Below are positions 49,191 to 60,881 of a stretch of DNA of 64,000 nt, in pieces. Every line of letters starts with the position of its first letter. Positions within the stretch are counted from its first letter, which is position 1. Under the pieces are notes generated by a model. That model was not told the origin of the DNA. It did no database searches and saw only the letters and a program-made list of their open reading frames with translations. Made by a program: the position numbers and the translations under genes. The stretch is from assembly GCA_018873245.2 (NCBI GenBank), contig JAEMBT020000006.1, positions 7,709,855 through 7,773,854 of the forward strand, given 5' to 3'. This DNA comes from Archegozetes longisetosus. Lineage: Eukaryota > Arthropoda > Arachnida > Sarcoptiformes > Trhypochthoniidae.

Positions 49191-50485
49191 TGTGAATAGA
49201 ATTTTATCATAAATCATTTTAAGTACATAACATTTTCTCCTATCTAATAAATATTTGTATTATTGCTCAACTCACATGTATTGTACTTTATTATTACTGA
49301 TAACATTGCATAAATACTTCACAACTGTATTATAAATTACTATAAACAATCTTATTTTCATTCATCTATTTAAATCACCTTTTCTACTTAATTCCACTTC
49401 CACTTAATCTAATTTTCTAAAATTGAATTATTTTTCAGATTACATTGAATGTTTTCTAAAGTTGATAGATATTAGTGTTAAGTAGCGATCAATTTGTCAA
49501 ATTGCTAATCTCAATTACTTAAGCACTTGATATTTTATGATATACGCAAATGATACTGTTGAGCTAATAGAAAATCTATTGAAAGGTCAATTCTCAAGTT
49601 TGAATTGTGTAACACAAATACAGCATGCCAATCACGATTTTATTTTTCTAAACCTAAATCCTCTACAATGTTCACTTCTACATATCGATAACCCAATCGA
49701 TGCACAGTTTAGATTTTAAAATATGTGCTCTTTTAGTTGAAGATAATTCAACACTTATTTTAATGAGTCGGTACTTTCAAATGTCTAATCTATATCTTAA
49801 TTTTGCAATGAATGAACTTATGGGTAAAAAATTGTTAGTTGCAGTATTGTTGCCTGCATGATTACTGAGCAAATTAGAGGTAATTCAATTGTCAAAGTGA
49901 CGAATAGTCTGTTAGAAATAAACTGTTTAATCGATTAGACCAAAACCTATACAAATGCCTATAGAGGATGAACTAATTTATAACTGACAAAAATTCAAAT
50001 AGCTCTTGTAAACTATTAAGGAACAATCAATGTCGAACAACCGAATGTATTTATGTCAAAACTTATCGATCCTATCAAATGTGGTCAAGATAACTGTCAT
50101 GTTTTTTACGAATCTCATACGCCTTACAAGTATGTCAAATGTGCAGCACATCAAATCTATGGCGCACCAAATCGTTTGTAAAAATATCATAATTTCTAGT
50201 TTTATTGATTATTCAAATTTCAATGTTTACGAAAGCATAACTTGGTTTTTAGTCTTTCATCTCCAAATCGTACGGCTTTAGAGCTTTGTCACTCAAATCA
50301 ATACGTACTAATTTGACTGCAAATTTTTCATAACCACAATTAATTTACTCGACAACAGATGGCATCTCATCTTACATTTTTTAACACGTGAACACGTTTT
50401 CCATTCATTTTGTTGTTTTCAAATTGAACTCAAAGTTTTGCTTAATATTAAATTAAGTATAAATTAAGTGTTTAAGTGGTGAGAA

Positions 50486-50945
50486 ATGGCTAAAAGTCTA
50501 AGAAGTAAACGAAAGCGTAAGATGCGGGCTATTAAGAGAATAAGATATGGACAAAAAGAATTAACACGTCTTCAAGAAATGATCAACAAGTCAAATAACA
50601 AGTCAAAGGAAGACTCCAATTGTGATCACAATTCAGATAATCAGTTGATTGGCACTCAATTCGTGAAAGTGTCGTTGACTCAAAAAAATGGTATTTATTT
50701 TGATCCATAAACTTTTGATATTTTTGGTTTAGTTTGTATTAAATACTGAATGTCTTTTATGTTTTGCAGAAGAAAAACCAGAGAAAAGTAAGGAAACTGA
50801 AATGGAAGTCGATTCTATGGTTATACGAAACAATAAGACGTTGAGAGACCAATTTGGACAATATCCCGTTTGGATGAGTGGCAGACAGATTAAAAAACAT
50901 AAGAATAAACTTAAAACCAAGAGAATTGGGTCTAAGAAAAAATAG
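50486..50945 (+). CDS. LLPH: LLPH, LLP homolog (learning-associated protein)
   Basis: Small, highly basic nucleolar protein of the LLPH family, linked to ribosome biogenesis and, in Aplysia and mammals, to neuronal growth. Two exons, 50486-50690 and 50770-50945, give 126 aa (human 129). Diagnostic blocks are the N-terminus MAKSLRSKRKRKMRAIKR and, near the C-terminus, RNNKTLRDQFGQYPVWMSGR, followed by a Lys-rich tail. The middle is variable and acidic/Asn-rich. The intron is 79 nt. An AATAAA lies at 50991, 46 nt past the stop. The gene stands alone at the right edge of the gene-poor region. Confidence 0.95.
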
Positions 50946-52737
50946 GTTATTTCTGTATTTTTTAAAATTGTTTTGAGCAAATTATAATTGAATAAATGTA
51001 TATATTTGTGCCTGAGTTTCAATTGAATTATATTCTGAAACGAACGCCAAATAATTGTTTAATATTTCTATAAGAAATTAAAATTTTTGAATGTGATCAG
51101 ACAGACATACAACTCGTGTTTTATAAAATTTGGATAGACTTTATTAAGAAATCTGAATTATTTTCAAACTGATAAAATGATAAATAGTATTAAACTCAAC
51201 ACATGATTAGTTCTTCTAAGACGTTTATGAAGAAAAGTTCGTTCATTCTGAGAGAAGTCAATTAGATTTTTACTTAGAGCATGATATTATCGGGAAATGA
51301 GCTTCTGGACTCTTGAACATTTTGGTCCTGAGGCTCGGGCATTCTTGGATTCCATATAATATAGCGAAAAAATCTGATCATTAATTATTTACTTGCACTT
51401 AAATTCAATAAATTGAATTTGAATAACTGCCCAATAATTCAAAACTTTTAGCTTAATTTCAATTTTATTTAACAAATGTACTTTGATCAAAGATTGACCC
51501 TATCAATTTTTTGATAAAACACTTTTTAAAACATTTATAAATCTTTAAACCTAGAATTATTCGTCAAATATTTATTTCCTAATCTAGTTATGCAATATTT
51601 ATCTTCGGTCAACATTGAAACAAAAACTTGGAAATTAAGGGTTGATTATTGGAATTGAATCAACAAAAATATTGTTCGAAACTCGAGAAATCGTACCACA
51701 CTCTGCTTATTATATATTTTGATTTATGAAAATATGCAGATTTGTTGGATTGATATTACATTGATCATATATAAGTGATATATAGTGATTGCGTTTTCAC
51801 TTTGTTGTCTACCTTTAGAATTATCACTACTTCGATGATTCAATTGGCTTTTGACAGCCATTCGCGTTATCTTAGGTTTATAATAGTAGTGTGAATTGAT
51901 GTACAAATATTTTTCAGTCAATATTAGGCAAAAGTTTGTGTAATGTAAGTCAATTGGTAAGCATTAGATGTAATGCTTTGCCTTATGACTTAGTGAAAGA
52001 TTTATGATGTTTATCATAGTCTATCTGTTCCTCAGAGATATTACAAATATTTCTCAGTTGCAGCTCGAAAGTTACGATTAAAATCTCAATTCACTTCTGA
52101 GAATTCAACCAAAACTGAACCAAACCATTGGTTTTGATTTAAATTTCCTGTAACTAATCTCAAAAGTTTAAAAACTAACGACAAATCAATAAATCAAAAA
52201 CTATCAAGCGCTTTTTTATACATATCGAATTAATTTATTATTGTCTTTAACTTTGTTTAAATTCGATAAAATTAAACTTAATATGATTTTAAAAATATAA
52301 AGTGCATATGGAAAGTATGATAAAAATTATAAAATCATAAATAATGTGACTTTTGGAGATGGTTCTGACGTTTGCGATGACATACTGAACACTCCATTGA
52401 TTACCAGTCGGGTGTTTGGTGACTTAAACTTTAAATTCGATTTGACAACAATACTATTAAATTTGTACCTATACTTATATAATTAAGAAGTACGCAGAGC
52501 TCTTCAACATTAGACCTAGGCTGAAGATCAGACCAAAGTCGAAGATCAGACCCAAGTCGAAAATCATACCAAGGCTAAAGATCAGACCAAAGTTGATAGT
52601 TCTAGAGTTGGCAAATAACCAGAGTCTCTTAATTGGCTGATACGGGTTTGAGAGAGTTGTTGACTGGCTTTAGTTTTTTCCCACTAAATAAATAGTTTAA
52701 CTTACATCAGATTTTAAGCGTCTTTTCTGTTATATAC
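50946..52737. other. LLPH 3' flank and sequence downstream of the four-TM gene
   Basis: About 1.8 kb, AT-rich. It contains the LLPH polyadenylation signal at 50991 and an 18-bp minisatellite at 52523-52594. If the four-TM gene continues leftward, this is part of its intron. No exon seen. Confidence 0.5.
52523..52594 (+). repeat. 18-bp minisatellite, four copies
   Basis: Four tandem units of the form GAAGATCAGACCAAAGTC with a few substitutions each. Lies 140 bp from the last clear exon of the four-TM gene. Confidence 0.88.
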
Positions 52738-54082
52738 CTGCCATAAATAAACATTTTGTACAGATGCTATTCCACAAAATATAATCCCAATTCCTATGAT
52801 AACACTCGTTGCTAGAGCTGGCACTTCGTCAAAATTGACAAAAGTAAAGAGTATCACTCCTTTGATAAATAAATTCAAATCTCTCTTATAAAATATTCTT
52901 CTCTTATGTAAATGAAATTTTTCAATCTTTCATACCAGTGAAAAATATTGGTATTGAGATTAAGAATGCGCCGATCGCTACAACGCGTATGTGTGAGGTC
53001 TTCTTCAAAAATTCAAATGTTCTGCAAAAGAATGTCAAAAACTATTAGATCTGCCATTTATCTCCCAAAAATCACGAAAACAGCCGTTTAAATAAACTTG
53101 TGGTTAAGATCTCTCTGCTATGAAAGACGATTATCTCATATCTATTGGGTAGAAATAAATGGCACTTTGATTATGTATTCAATGAAAGTTAGAATTTGAT
53201 CTCAAGATTTTGATGTTAGTGACATAATGAGAAGTTGATCTTCAGATTTCGTGTTAGTGACATAATGGTAAAGATGTTAAATGTGGTGTTTAATACTCAC
53301 CTCTTTTTGCCGGACGGTGTCTTTAATAGTTTGACTGCAGATAAAAATTGAATACAGCACACAAATAAACAACAAAGATCTAATGATATTGTCAAAGTGC
53401 TTAAGGAAACAGATATTTGAAAAACTCTAACATATTCTTTAGTATTAGTTACAATTCTCATTTGGTTAATAGCATTAAGATTTCGGTTCACTTTTTGATT
53501 GCTATCTGAACTTGAGTCCTCTGGCAGTGCAACTATTGGACAGGTTCTTTGTAGAAAAAACAGAGCCAAAAACGCCATCAATAGCGATAAAAGACACATT
53601 AAAGCCAGTGAGGCTAACATCTCATGAATACCATAATCACCAATAACTGAATCACTTTCTGCACGATTTGTGTTCTCTTGAGATACGTTATGACCGATTC
53701 GCGATGCGTTCAATTGGGGACTAGTCTGTATGTTAGTATTAGTTCTCGATATATCTAGTAATGGCTGTTTGGCCGTTGAAGATATTGTCACATTTGCGTT
53801 TGTTCCCATTATTGGTGACACTTGTAGTGGTGAAACTCCGCTATTGGGATAACGTGATAAGTTCACACTACGAGATGAAACATTTCCGTTCATCTTATGG
53901 TGTTGTTGATGATGAAGCTGTTGCTGAGGGTGATGTGGATGCGAGTGATGAGGCCCGTGACCATTGTGAGGCGATGTGTGCAAAACTGTGCCAATGGTTG
54001 GCGAAACAGTACCTGCTCTTTCATAATTGTATGGAGACAAACGTGACTGAGACTGAGTTTGGATGTTGTTATTTGCAGGCAT
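52738..54082 (-). CDS. four-transmembrane protein of unknown function (3' end unplaced)
   Basis: I do not recognise a named family with confidence. Three phase-consistent exons: 53301-54082 (ATG at 54082), 52936-53021 and 52738-52859. About the first 155 residues are disordered and rich in His/Gln/Ser/Asn, presumably cytoplasmic. Four hydrophobic segments follow: MLASLALMCLLSLLMAFLAL, then a loop with Cys-Pro and acidic/Asn-rich residues, then VSLSTLTISLDLCCLFVCC, VVAIGAFLISIPIFF and LATSVIIGIGIIFCGIAS. The last exon ends at VQNVYLWQ with a good donor (CAG/GTATAT), so at least one exon is missing from this model; a weak candidate is at 49118-49190. An acceptor-like sequence before the ATG and a GC-richer block near 57,300-57,520 suggest an upstream 5' UTR exon. 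It resembles uncharacterised insect membrane proteins ending in a similar HNVxxWQ motif, from memory only. Confidence 0.8.
53197..53276 (-). repeat. imperfect tandem duplication in four-TM gene intron 1
   Basis: Two units of about 39 bp share GTTAGTGACATAATG and a GATCT.CAGATTT-like start. They lie between the first and second coding exons. Confidence 0.75.
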
Positions 54083-54367
54083 TACCACTAAATCTGAGCT
54101 AATTTATGCAATTAAAGCTCTATTAGTGTCAACTCAAACGACATTATTGAATACATTTTCCAAATGATCACTTCAAACTTGACCAAAAGTTGTTTGATTG
54201 AGCCTTTGCCAGTTTTCTTATTACCGGTCTTTAGGAGGGTTGACAAAAATTATTATTACAAAAATTCAGCTGATACTCGCTCAAAAAACTCGAGGGTTTC
54301 AACTTGCAGTCAGTTCAGCAGATGACATGTAGATCCAGTTAAGCCTACGTTTTGAGGAAAGATCAAC

Positions 54368-54465
54368 AATTTATGATTGAAAATATGAATTATTGATTAA
54401 CGTAAGAAAGAGTAGGAATTTATAATTGAAAATATGAATTAGTGATTAATGTAAAATAGTTGATT
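54368..54465 (+). repeat. 49-bp tandem duplication
   Basis: AATTTATGATTGAAAATATG and AATTTATAATTGAAAATATG begin two adjacent units of 49 bp with a few differences. Confidence 0.8.
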
Positions 54466-55072
54466 TCTGTCACTTTTATTCAGTTGAAAAGTGAACTGAG
54501 ATGCAACAACTTTAAGAATGGTATAAATGGACTTGTTGATTAGCTGAAGCTGTTTATTTGTTGATTTGTAGAAACTTTTTGTACAAATATCTAACAACGC
54601 CCACGAAAATATGTGAAACAAAAATGCTTTTATGCCCAAAACTATATTTATTTTAACATTTCTAGTCATAAAGCACTGAATCGTAATAGCATTTCTTCAC
54701 TAATGTATTCTAGTCAGCAAACAAACCGATTCTCACCACAGATATCTCTTTTTAGATTCATATTCTTCCTTAAAACTTCAGCTCGTCAGGCAATTATTAT
54801 TTATTAGAAAACTTGCATTTCATACTTCAGTTCAATATCGAGCTCTGATTTGTTCAGCTCTGACTTCTTGTAAACCTTCGCTATTTCTCTTACTTAAAGA
54901 CTGGTTCTCTTTTCTCAATACCAACCAATCTTTAGAGTATTTTATATTCACTAATCTAAAGCTCAATTAAAAACTGATTATTATGATTAATATATTGATT
55001 AGTCTTAATTGAAATGTGAATTGAATTTTTGTAAAGCTTTGCATATAATGAGGTCAGCTATGAAATGTATGT

Positions 55073-55135
55073 GATGTGTTGTAATGTGTTATCTGTAATG
55101 TCATTTAAGCGAGAGATAACACTCTATCGCAGTGA
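55073..55135 (+). ncRNA. hairpin homologous to the 32.7-kb hairpin, copy 2
   Basis: Core stem GTGTTATCT (55086-55094) pairs perfectly with AGATAACAC (55114-55122) around a 19-nt loop. The outer stem (about 55077-55083 with 55125-55131) is held by A-T, G-C and G-T pairs. It aligns without gaps to copy 1 at an offset of 22,402 bp, sharing TTATCTGTAATGTCATTT and GCAGTGAYCC. The C-G pair 686/718 of copy 1 is a G-C pair here (55088/55120), and the T-G pair 687/717 is T-A. The outer stem is weaker than in copy 1. Confidence 0.4.
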
Positions 55136-55476
55136 TCCGACAGTATATTTGAACAGATAGTATTCTGTTTAGTAAATTAGAAAATATCAATTTATCAATA
55201 GATTATAATTGAATTGAAGTGTTCTCTAAGGCCAACTGATTTTTTGAATGGATTTATGCATAACACATCGATCATTAGTGACAGACAGGAAAATCTCACA
55301 CTGAACCAAAACAAAACTGGTGTTCATTTGGGACGTGATTCATTTGAATTTTTCTCGTTTAGTCGATGCACATGTGTATTCTTTTAGTTACACTCCACTA
55401 AAATAAATCTCTAAATTTCTGCTTCACTCACATTTGATAAGATAATCAACTTAAGTCTTGCTATAATTTGCATTTC

Positions 55477-55596
55477 AGACTATTTTCAAACAATTTAACA
55501 CTATTTATGACTATTTAAAACAATTTGAGACTATTTAAAACAATTTTAAACTATTCAAAACTATCTCAGACTATTTCAGACAATTTCAAACAATTA
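55477..55596 (+). repeat. degenerate 10/20-bp array (ACTATTT / ACAATTT)
   Basis: About a dozen phased pentad/decamer units of the form GACTATTTNAAACAATTTNA. Intergenic. Confidence 0.8.
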
Positions 55597-55891
55597 AGTA
55601 TTTTTCAAAAATAATTTTCAACATTTAGAAATTTCACTTTCATTTTGATCATTAGCTTTTTATTTATTCAATGTTTATAAAAAACCCCTTCTTTTACGAC
55701 AAGTGATTACACGTTTAGTAATTTTTCTGAACCACAATTTGCTCGAAGCTATGAATATTTTAATGACTAAAAGAATTTCAATTGATGTCTGAGATTGGAT
55801 TCTCGAGGTTTAGTATAAACGGATTTTCAAACGTTTAAATTTTAACATTTTCAAACCTTATATACAACTAAAAATAGAATCAAATGTTCAA

Positions 55892-55920
55892 ATGTGCTTG
55901 TTCATTTACTACAAGCACAT
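55892..55920. repeat. perfect 10-bp inverted repeat
   Basis: ATGTGCTTGT and ACAAGCACAT are separated by a 9-nt loop. No flanking terminator-like or coding context. Confidence 0.8.
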
Positions 55921-56670
55921 AATTTGATCAATTCTATCAATTTAATGAGTGCTCATGTGAACACCAATTGTTTTATCTTTTAAAAAAGGTTTCTGACCTT
56001 AAGATTATGTTTAGAAAGCTGTTCAGCTGTTGTTCACTGGACAACTCTGACAAAGTTAAGAAAAAAACATTGAGAGAAAACTAGAATTGATTTAGTGGAT
56101 TGAGTTTGAAAAGTTACTACAAGTAGTAGTGATTTAGTTTTATAGTGACATCAATGTTTTGGGCGGGTTTTATACCTGTTTAACAAATGAAATGATTTTC
56201 TAATTTATTTTAATAATGTCTCACCAAATTCTTATAATCCAATTAAACAAATATTTAAATCCTTTTCTCATTATTTTCTATTCTATTCATTTCTATTGGT
56301 TTTCTTTAAACAGCTTAAGCCATTTATATTCTCAAAGCTATTAATACCAGAGCAATAACTAATAAATCATGGAATTAGTAATTAATTAATCCCAAACTTC
56401 AGACAACATTCATATTTTAAGCCAATATTGAAGAGTTAGGAGAGTTTTCAAACAAGAGTAATAGAAGGAAAGGTTTAGATAAAGTGGTCAATTAATAAGT
56501 AATAAATGAGCATAAGATAGAAATAAGTGTGTGAAAGGATGTATTATTATAAAGAGTAAGATGAAAAAGTGATTAAATAAGTTTAAACTGAAACAGTTTA
56601 AGAAGGGCTAACTTGTTTAGTTTTCAGCTTATATGAGGTCAATGGCAAGCGTTGGAATGTTCCAACGAAC

Positions 56671-56762
56671 GGATAATATTGTATAAGTTCTATGGGATAA
56701 TATTGCAACACTCCTATGGGATAATATTGCAACACTCCTATGGGATAATACTGCATAAGCTC
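56671..56762 (+). repeat. 24-bp minisatellite
   Basis: About three and a half units of CTATGGGATAATATTGCAACACTC. Being a multiple of three it opens a minus-strand frame that reads an eight-residue repeat (QYYPIGVL), which I regard as a repeat artefact. Confidence 0.92.
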
Positions 56763-57480
56763 TAAACTATCATGCTCCATAAGCGACACTTCTTAACTAA
56801 CTTCTTTGCTATAACTCATCCATCTACTTCCATCTCTAATTCCATCACCAATTTATTTTCATTATAACTCTAATTCTATCTAATGTTTTAACGCTTTAAT
56901 CAGACTTGAACAAGTTTTTGCTTAAAAATGGCTTCACTTACTTTTTGATTGCAGCAAAACCAATGAATACATCAAAACAAACGATTGCATCAAATGGTAA
57001 TAGGATATAAAGTCGAACAGATACCTAATAACAAACTGTTGTGTTTTCATTGAGGAAAACGTCGATCGAACTAAAAAGCAAAGTAGCTACACGTCCAATT
57101 TGGCACAAATGATTTAGTGAATAAACATTTTGCAAAGTTTACAAAAGTTCAAGTGATTGCTATTATTCCTCAATAGAGCCAACATAAATGGGTTACATTT
57201 GACGCGTAACTATCAAACTATCTAATTTTCTAAACATTACAATGAATAATAATTTTTATAATATTCAACACTATTACAATCCACACTTTCAATAAACTGT
57301 TACATTCCTTCAAATCAGACGATATTTCGATTCCCTCACAACGTATTTCAGTTTCCGTTGACATAAGAGAGCGATCGTGGGATCAGTGATAAAACCGGCC
57401 TCACCTGCCCCTACATCACAAGTTTCCTCTATTTCCCTTCTGTCAGTCCGGTCCCAAATCTTACTTTCTCACTATCTCTC

Positions 57481-57483
<3 letters not shown>

Positions 57484-57514
<31 letters not shown>
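57484..57514 (+). repeat. (CT)n microsatellite
   Basis: CT run on the plus strand, hence GA on the strand of the four-TM gene, about 80 bp upstream of the putative 5' UTR exon donor near 57402. Confidence 0.95.
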
Positions 57515-57517
<3 letters not shown>

Positions 57518-58490
57518 TTTTCTATCCACTATATGTTTGCAGATGTTGACAGATGTTTCAAATGTTATTACCGGTAATATGAACACTAAATTCTCATTAT
57601 TTTCCATTTTGAAAGTTTTATTGCCATTTGTTTATTATTTGAAAATATAATCATAAAAATATGAAAAATCACTATCCATTTAATTAGATAGTTAAACTAG
57701 AAATTGGAATTATTTTTTGTTTCTAAATAAGGGCGTCAAGTTTCTCTTATCAAAGTTGAACTTTAAAAATGCACTAAAAATATAAAGTTATGTAAAATAC
57801 TGATAGAGTGAAAGAAGTTTTGCTTCACTTCCTTTCTGTTACAGCTAACAATTCCGCTTTGCTGTCAATATTTCTTAAACTTTTCAAAAGTTCAAGTATT
57901 TAAACACAACTAAAAGCTGCGTTTAATTGAAAAATGTTTTCATCTATTTAATCAGTGCATCGAATTTAGCAAACACGCCAATCATGAATTTGACACCAAT
58001 TCATGTTAATAGAAATTCAAAACTTGAATACATTTTTAAAAGTCCTCAGACAGTGTTAACTAAACTCAATTTTCGCCTTAGTTTTTGTTCAAATGAACGA
58101 AACGTTTGAACTGAATCAATACAATATCTTTATTGAAATTGTAATTCAATAGTAATTAGAAATCATTTATAAGAAGATTTAATATAAACTAATTAATAAT
58201 ACAATGACTGCAATTTAAGTTGTTTTCACCTAAAATTATTTAACACAAAACTCATTGAAAAGAATTGGAAATTAAAGCTCGCTTATAGCTAGTTATTTTT
58301 GGTCAAATAAAAATTGGAATATTTGTCAAGTATTTAATACTGATTTTAGACATCTCTAGTTTATATATTAATTAATAATACATCGACTTATCAATAGTTG
58401 TAGTTCTACTGTAATAGGTGCTCAAATATAATGCAGACCATTTGCTTGACTTTTGATATTTCACTAAATCTAATTCTGAAGCCCTAGAAC

Positions 58491-60194
58491 TTAAGATTGC
58501 TTATTAATTCTTCTCTTAAAACTCTTAGAGTTTAAAACTTTGATCCTCTGTCGATACATATGACTCATCATGAAATATAGCGCTATAAAAATATTAATTA
58601 AATTCAGATATTAATTATATAGAAAAATCTTCACATCTTGTTATACCAATAAGTGATTAGTCTAAGCTTTAATTATTTTCAATTTAGACTATGTGTAGGA
58701 TAAAGAGTTGATTTTATACCTGGAAAGAATCCAATGAGCAAATACAGTCTTAACAATGTTGGCAAATGAAACGAAAAATTCAAACGATTTGGCAAAGACA
58801 AGGAAAACTTTCCACTTTCTTCAAAGTAAACAATGTTCTGAAATATTATAACACCTATGATTCAAATTGAAATATTAGAATGATACATGTCAAAAAGCAC
58901 AGCATTATTTTAATAGATTTTGCGAACACAGATCAAACCTTCAGCAATGAATCCCAAGGGGTAGAGAATAATCCAAGCCGTGTATCGCATCCAAGTCAAG
59001 AACTTCAGATTAACATTAAAGACATGCATCATATAATAAGGATATCTGTTTTGAGAAAATTCATCAGTGAATTAAAGCATCAATTTTTGAAGAGCAGACT
59101 TACCGAATGATCTCAACGAGAGTATAGAACAAAAATAAATAGAAAACACCGGCATTCGTTTGTATTCTCGGCTCAGAGTCTATCATAATAAATATAAGAA
59201 AACATCGACCCATCAGCTGAATTGAAGGCATTAAAGGACTGCCAGATGTGTAGCCCATCATAGGGTGAAGAATCTCGAGAATCTGCATCAAATGCAGAAA
59301 TTTCATAACTTTACCCACAGCTGAATACGCGCCTTCTGTTGACTCTATTTTAGTCAATTTAAATATTTAAGTCTTTTGATTTATCTTAATTGATATGAAG
59401 ATAACTCACGCGATCCATCCTTTGCGTATCTGATGCTGAATATAAGCAGTACATAAACAAAACCGACGAATTGGAACAAATTGTATAAAAAGAGATAGGT
59501 TTTCTTGAAGTCTTCAACTGCAATAAAACATCTCTTAAATAATGATCAACAGAACAATAAGAGACTGAGTAAAAACCTTTGAAACTTTTTTTCATTGATT
59601 TTCTTCCTCTTCCGAAGTCCTTTTGACCAAGGTTTCTGTAAGAGTTTTGTTGATTGGAAGCAAAACCATCGATATCTTCGCTATGATCGATATTCAAATC
59701 ATGATCGGAGTCTTCGTTTTGTATTTTATCGAAGTCCACTTTAACCCAAGCAGGTCTGGCCATCGACTCAAGAAGTCTGGGCCACAATATGTTTTCCTTC
59801 TTCTTCAAAACAAATTCGATGTGTCTGTCATTGGCTTTATAGAAACTTTCCTTTAAATTAATTAATGCAAAAATCACATCAGATTGAGACTCAATAATTT
59901 CGCTAATAAACTAACGTTTGGTTCAACTGAAGAATAAAATTCAATAAGAAATGCATATTCGTTAAGGCCTTTGGCACCAATTCCTGAGCCCAAGAAGTTC
60001 AATGTCTTCTCTTTTAAGTCAATTAATGGACACTTTTGGACAAAATGAACGATTAGTTGATAGGAATCAGACGTTTAAATAGTAAGCAAACGGTGGCAAA
60101 CCTTAACATTTTTGAGATCTATCCTCAAAGTGATCGAAGTATTGGTTTGTCCCCAATAGACAAACGGACTTAACGCTCCTACGCCTTGATCCAT
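58491..60194 (-). CDS. HACD3: very-long-chain 3-hydroxyacyl-CoA dehydratase 3 (CS domain + PHS1 domain)
   Basis: ER membrane enzyme of the third step of very-long-chain fatty-acid elongation. Eight exons: 60102-60194, 59916-60032, 59577-59850, 59410-59517, 59104-59344, 58939-59045, 58720-58854 and 58491-58582. They sum to 389 codons exactly (human HACD3 is 362 aa). The N-terminal p23/CS domain (FVYWGQTNTSITLRVDLKNV, GSGIGAKGLNEYAFLIEFY) is the feature that separates HACD3 from HACD1, 2 and 4. A charged linker follows, then the multi-pass PHS1-like domain: YLFLYNLFQFVGFVYVLL, LEILHPMMGYTSGSPLMPS, RYPYYMMHVFNVNLKFLTWM and LYPLGFIAE. The catalytic Tyr (about 306) and Glu (about 313) keep the family's seven-residue spacing. 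The C-terminal exon has SHMYRQR and a basic tail ending INKQS. It is head-to-head with NR2C2AP. Confidence 0.95.
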
Positions 60195-60881
60195 TAGTTA
60201 ATTTCTTGTATTTAAGTGTAATTTGTTTATCACTCAAACAGATATTGATTTATTTCAACTATTCACTACCTTTTGATCTCTACTTTATGATTCAATTAAT
60301 GCAGATTTAAATTATGTTCAGAGGAATAAATCGGAGATTAGTTGAGGAAATTTAAGTAAATATAATTTAGTATAATTTATCTGAATTAATCAAACTTTTA
60401 TAATATTTAATGCTTGCTTACAGCCGATACTTCATATCAGGAAAATACTAGAAGTTTTCTCAAGATAACCGCGTATCAGGCGTCGTATCAATTGTAAGCT
60501 TCACTTCACTGTTAAGATCAATCTATTATATATTAGAGGGGTTTCAGTGGTCAGCTTCATGAGACTCTTCAGTGGGTATTAGTTACAGTGGAATCTACAT
60601 TTTTAAAACTATATATTAATAATAATTAAGCTGATGAAACTCTCCTTGTAACACATTAATAATCAAATTTAGTAAATTTAAAATATGCTATTATTACGTT
60701 TCAATTCAAATAATTGATAGTTCTTGTAATTCGAAGAATAGTAAAAGTAATGTGAACTTATTGTATTAGTTGATGCAATATTTGAAACTTAGTTATTGTT
60801 GTTTATCATGCGTTTAGGTTCAATTTGAATATTGTTTATTAGTTTTATTATTGAAAATGAAATATATTTGTCTTCAGTAAT
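60195..60881. promoter_or_regulatory. head-to-head HACD3/NR2C2AP promoter region
   Basis: A 687-bp interval separates two outward-reading start codons and must contain both promoters. It includes a slightly GC-richer block at about 60,430-60,600. TCTTCAG just before the NR2C2AP ATG could be the acceptor of a 5' UTR intron. Confidence 0.55.

Larger units (their letters stand above)
39786..50485. other. 10.7-kb gene-poor region upstream of scribbler
   Basis: No convincing multi-codon exon apart from two short orphan candidates (44988-45030 and 49118-49190). The region near 40,300-41,640 is less AT-rich and probably contains non-coding first exon(s) and the promoter of scribbler, reading leftward; a minus-strand donor GTAAGCAG lies near 41390 beside a long GA tract. 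The remainder (43-48 kb) is AT-rich. Reported short frames here are Leu-Ser runs over CT repeats or Ile/Tyr/Ser-rich noise. Confidence 0.5.
54083..58490. other. 4.4-kb gene-poor region between four-TM gene and HACD3
   Basis: AT-rich and rich in simple tandem structure: a 49-bp duplication (54368-54465), the second hairpin (55073-55135), a CTATTT/CAATTT array (55477-55596), a perfect inverted repeat (55892-55920), a 24-bp minisatellite (56671-56762) and a CT tract (57484-57514). A GC-richer block at about 57,300-57,520, with a minus-strand donor GGGGCAG/GTGAGG near 57402, may be the first exon and promoter of the four-TM gene. No coding exon is recognised. Confidence 0.5.

Noticed and set aside
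56598-56789. Minus frame with an eight-residue QYYPIGVL repeat
   Set aside because: Produced by a 24-bp minisatellite; no splice signals, promoter or homology.
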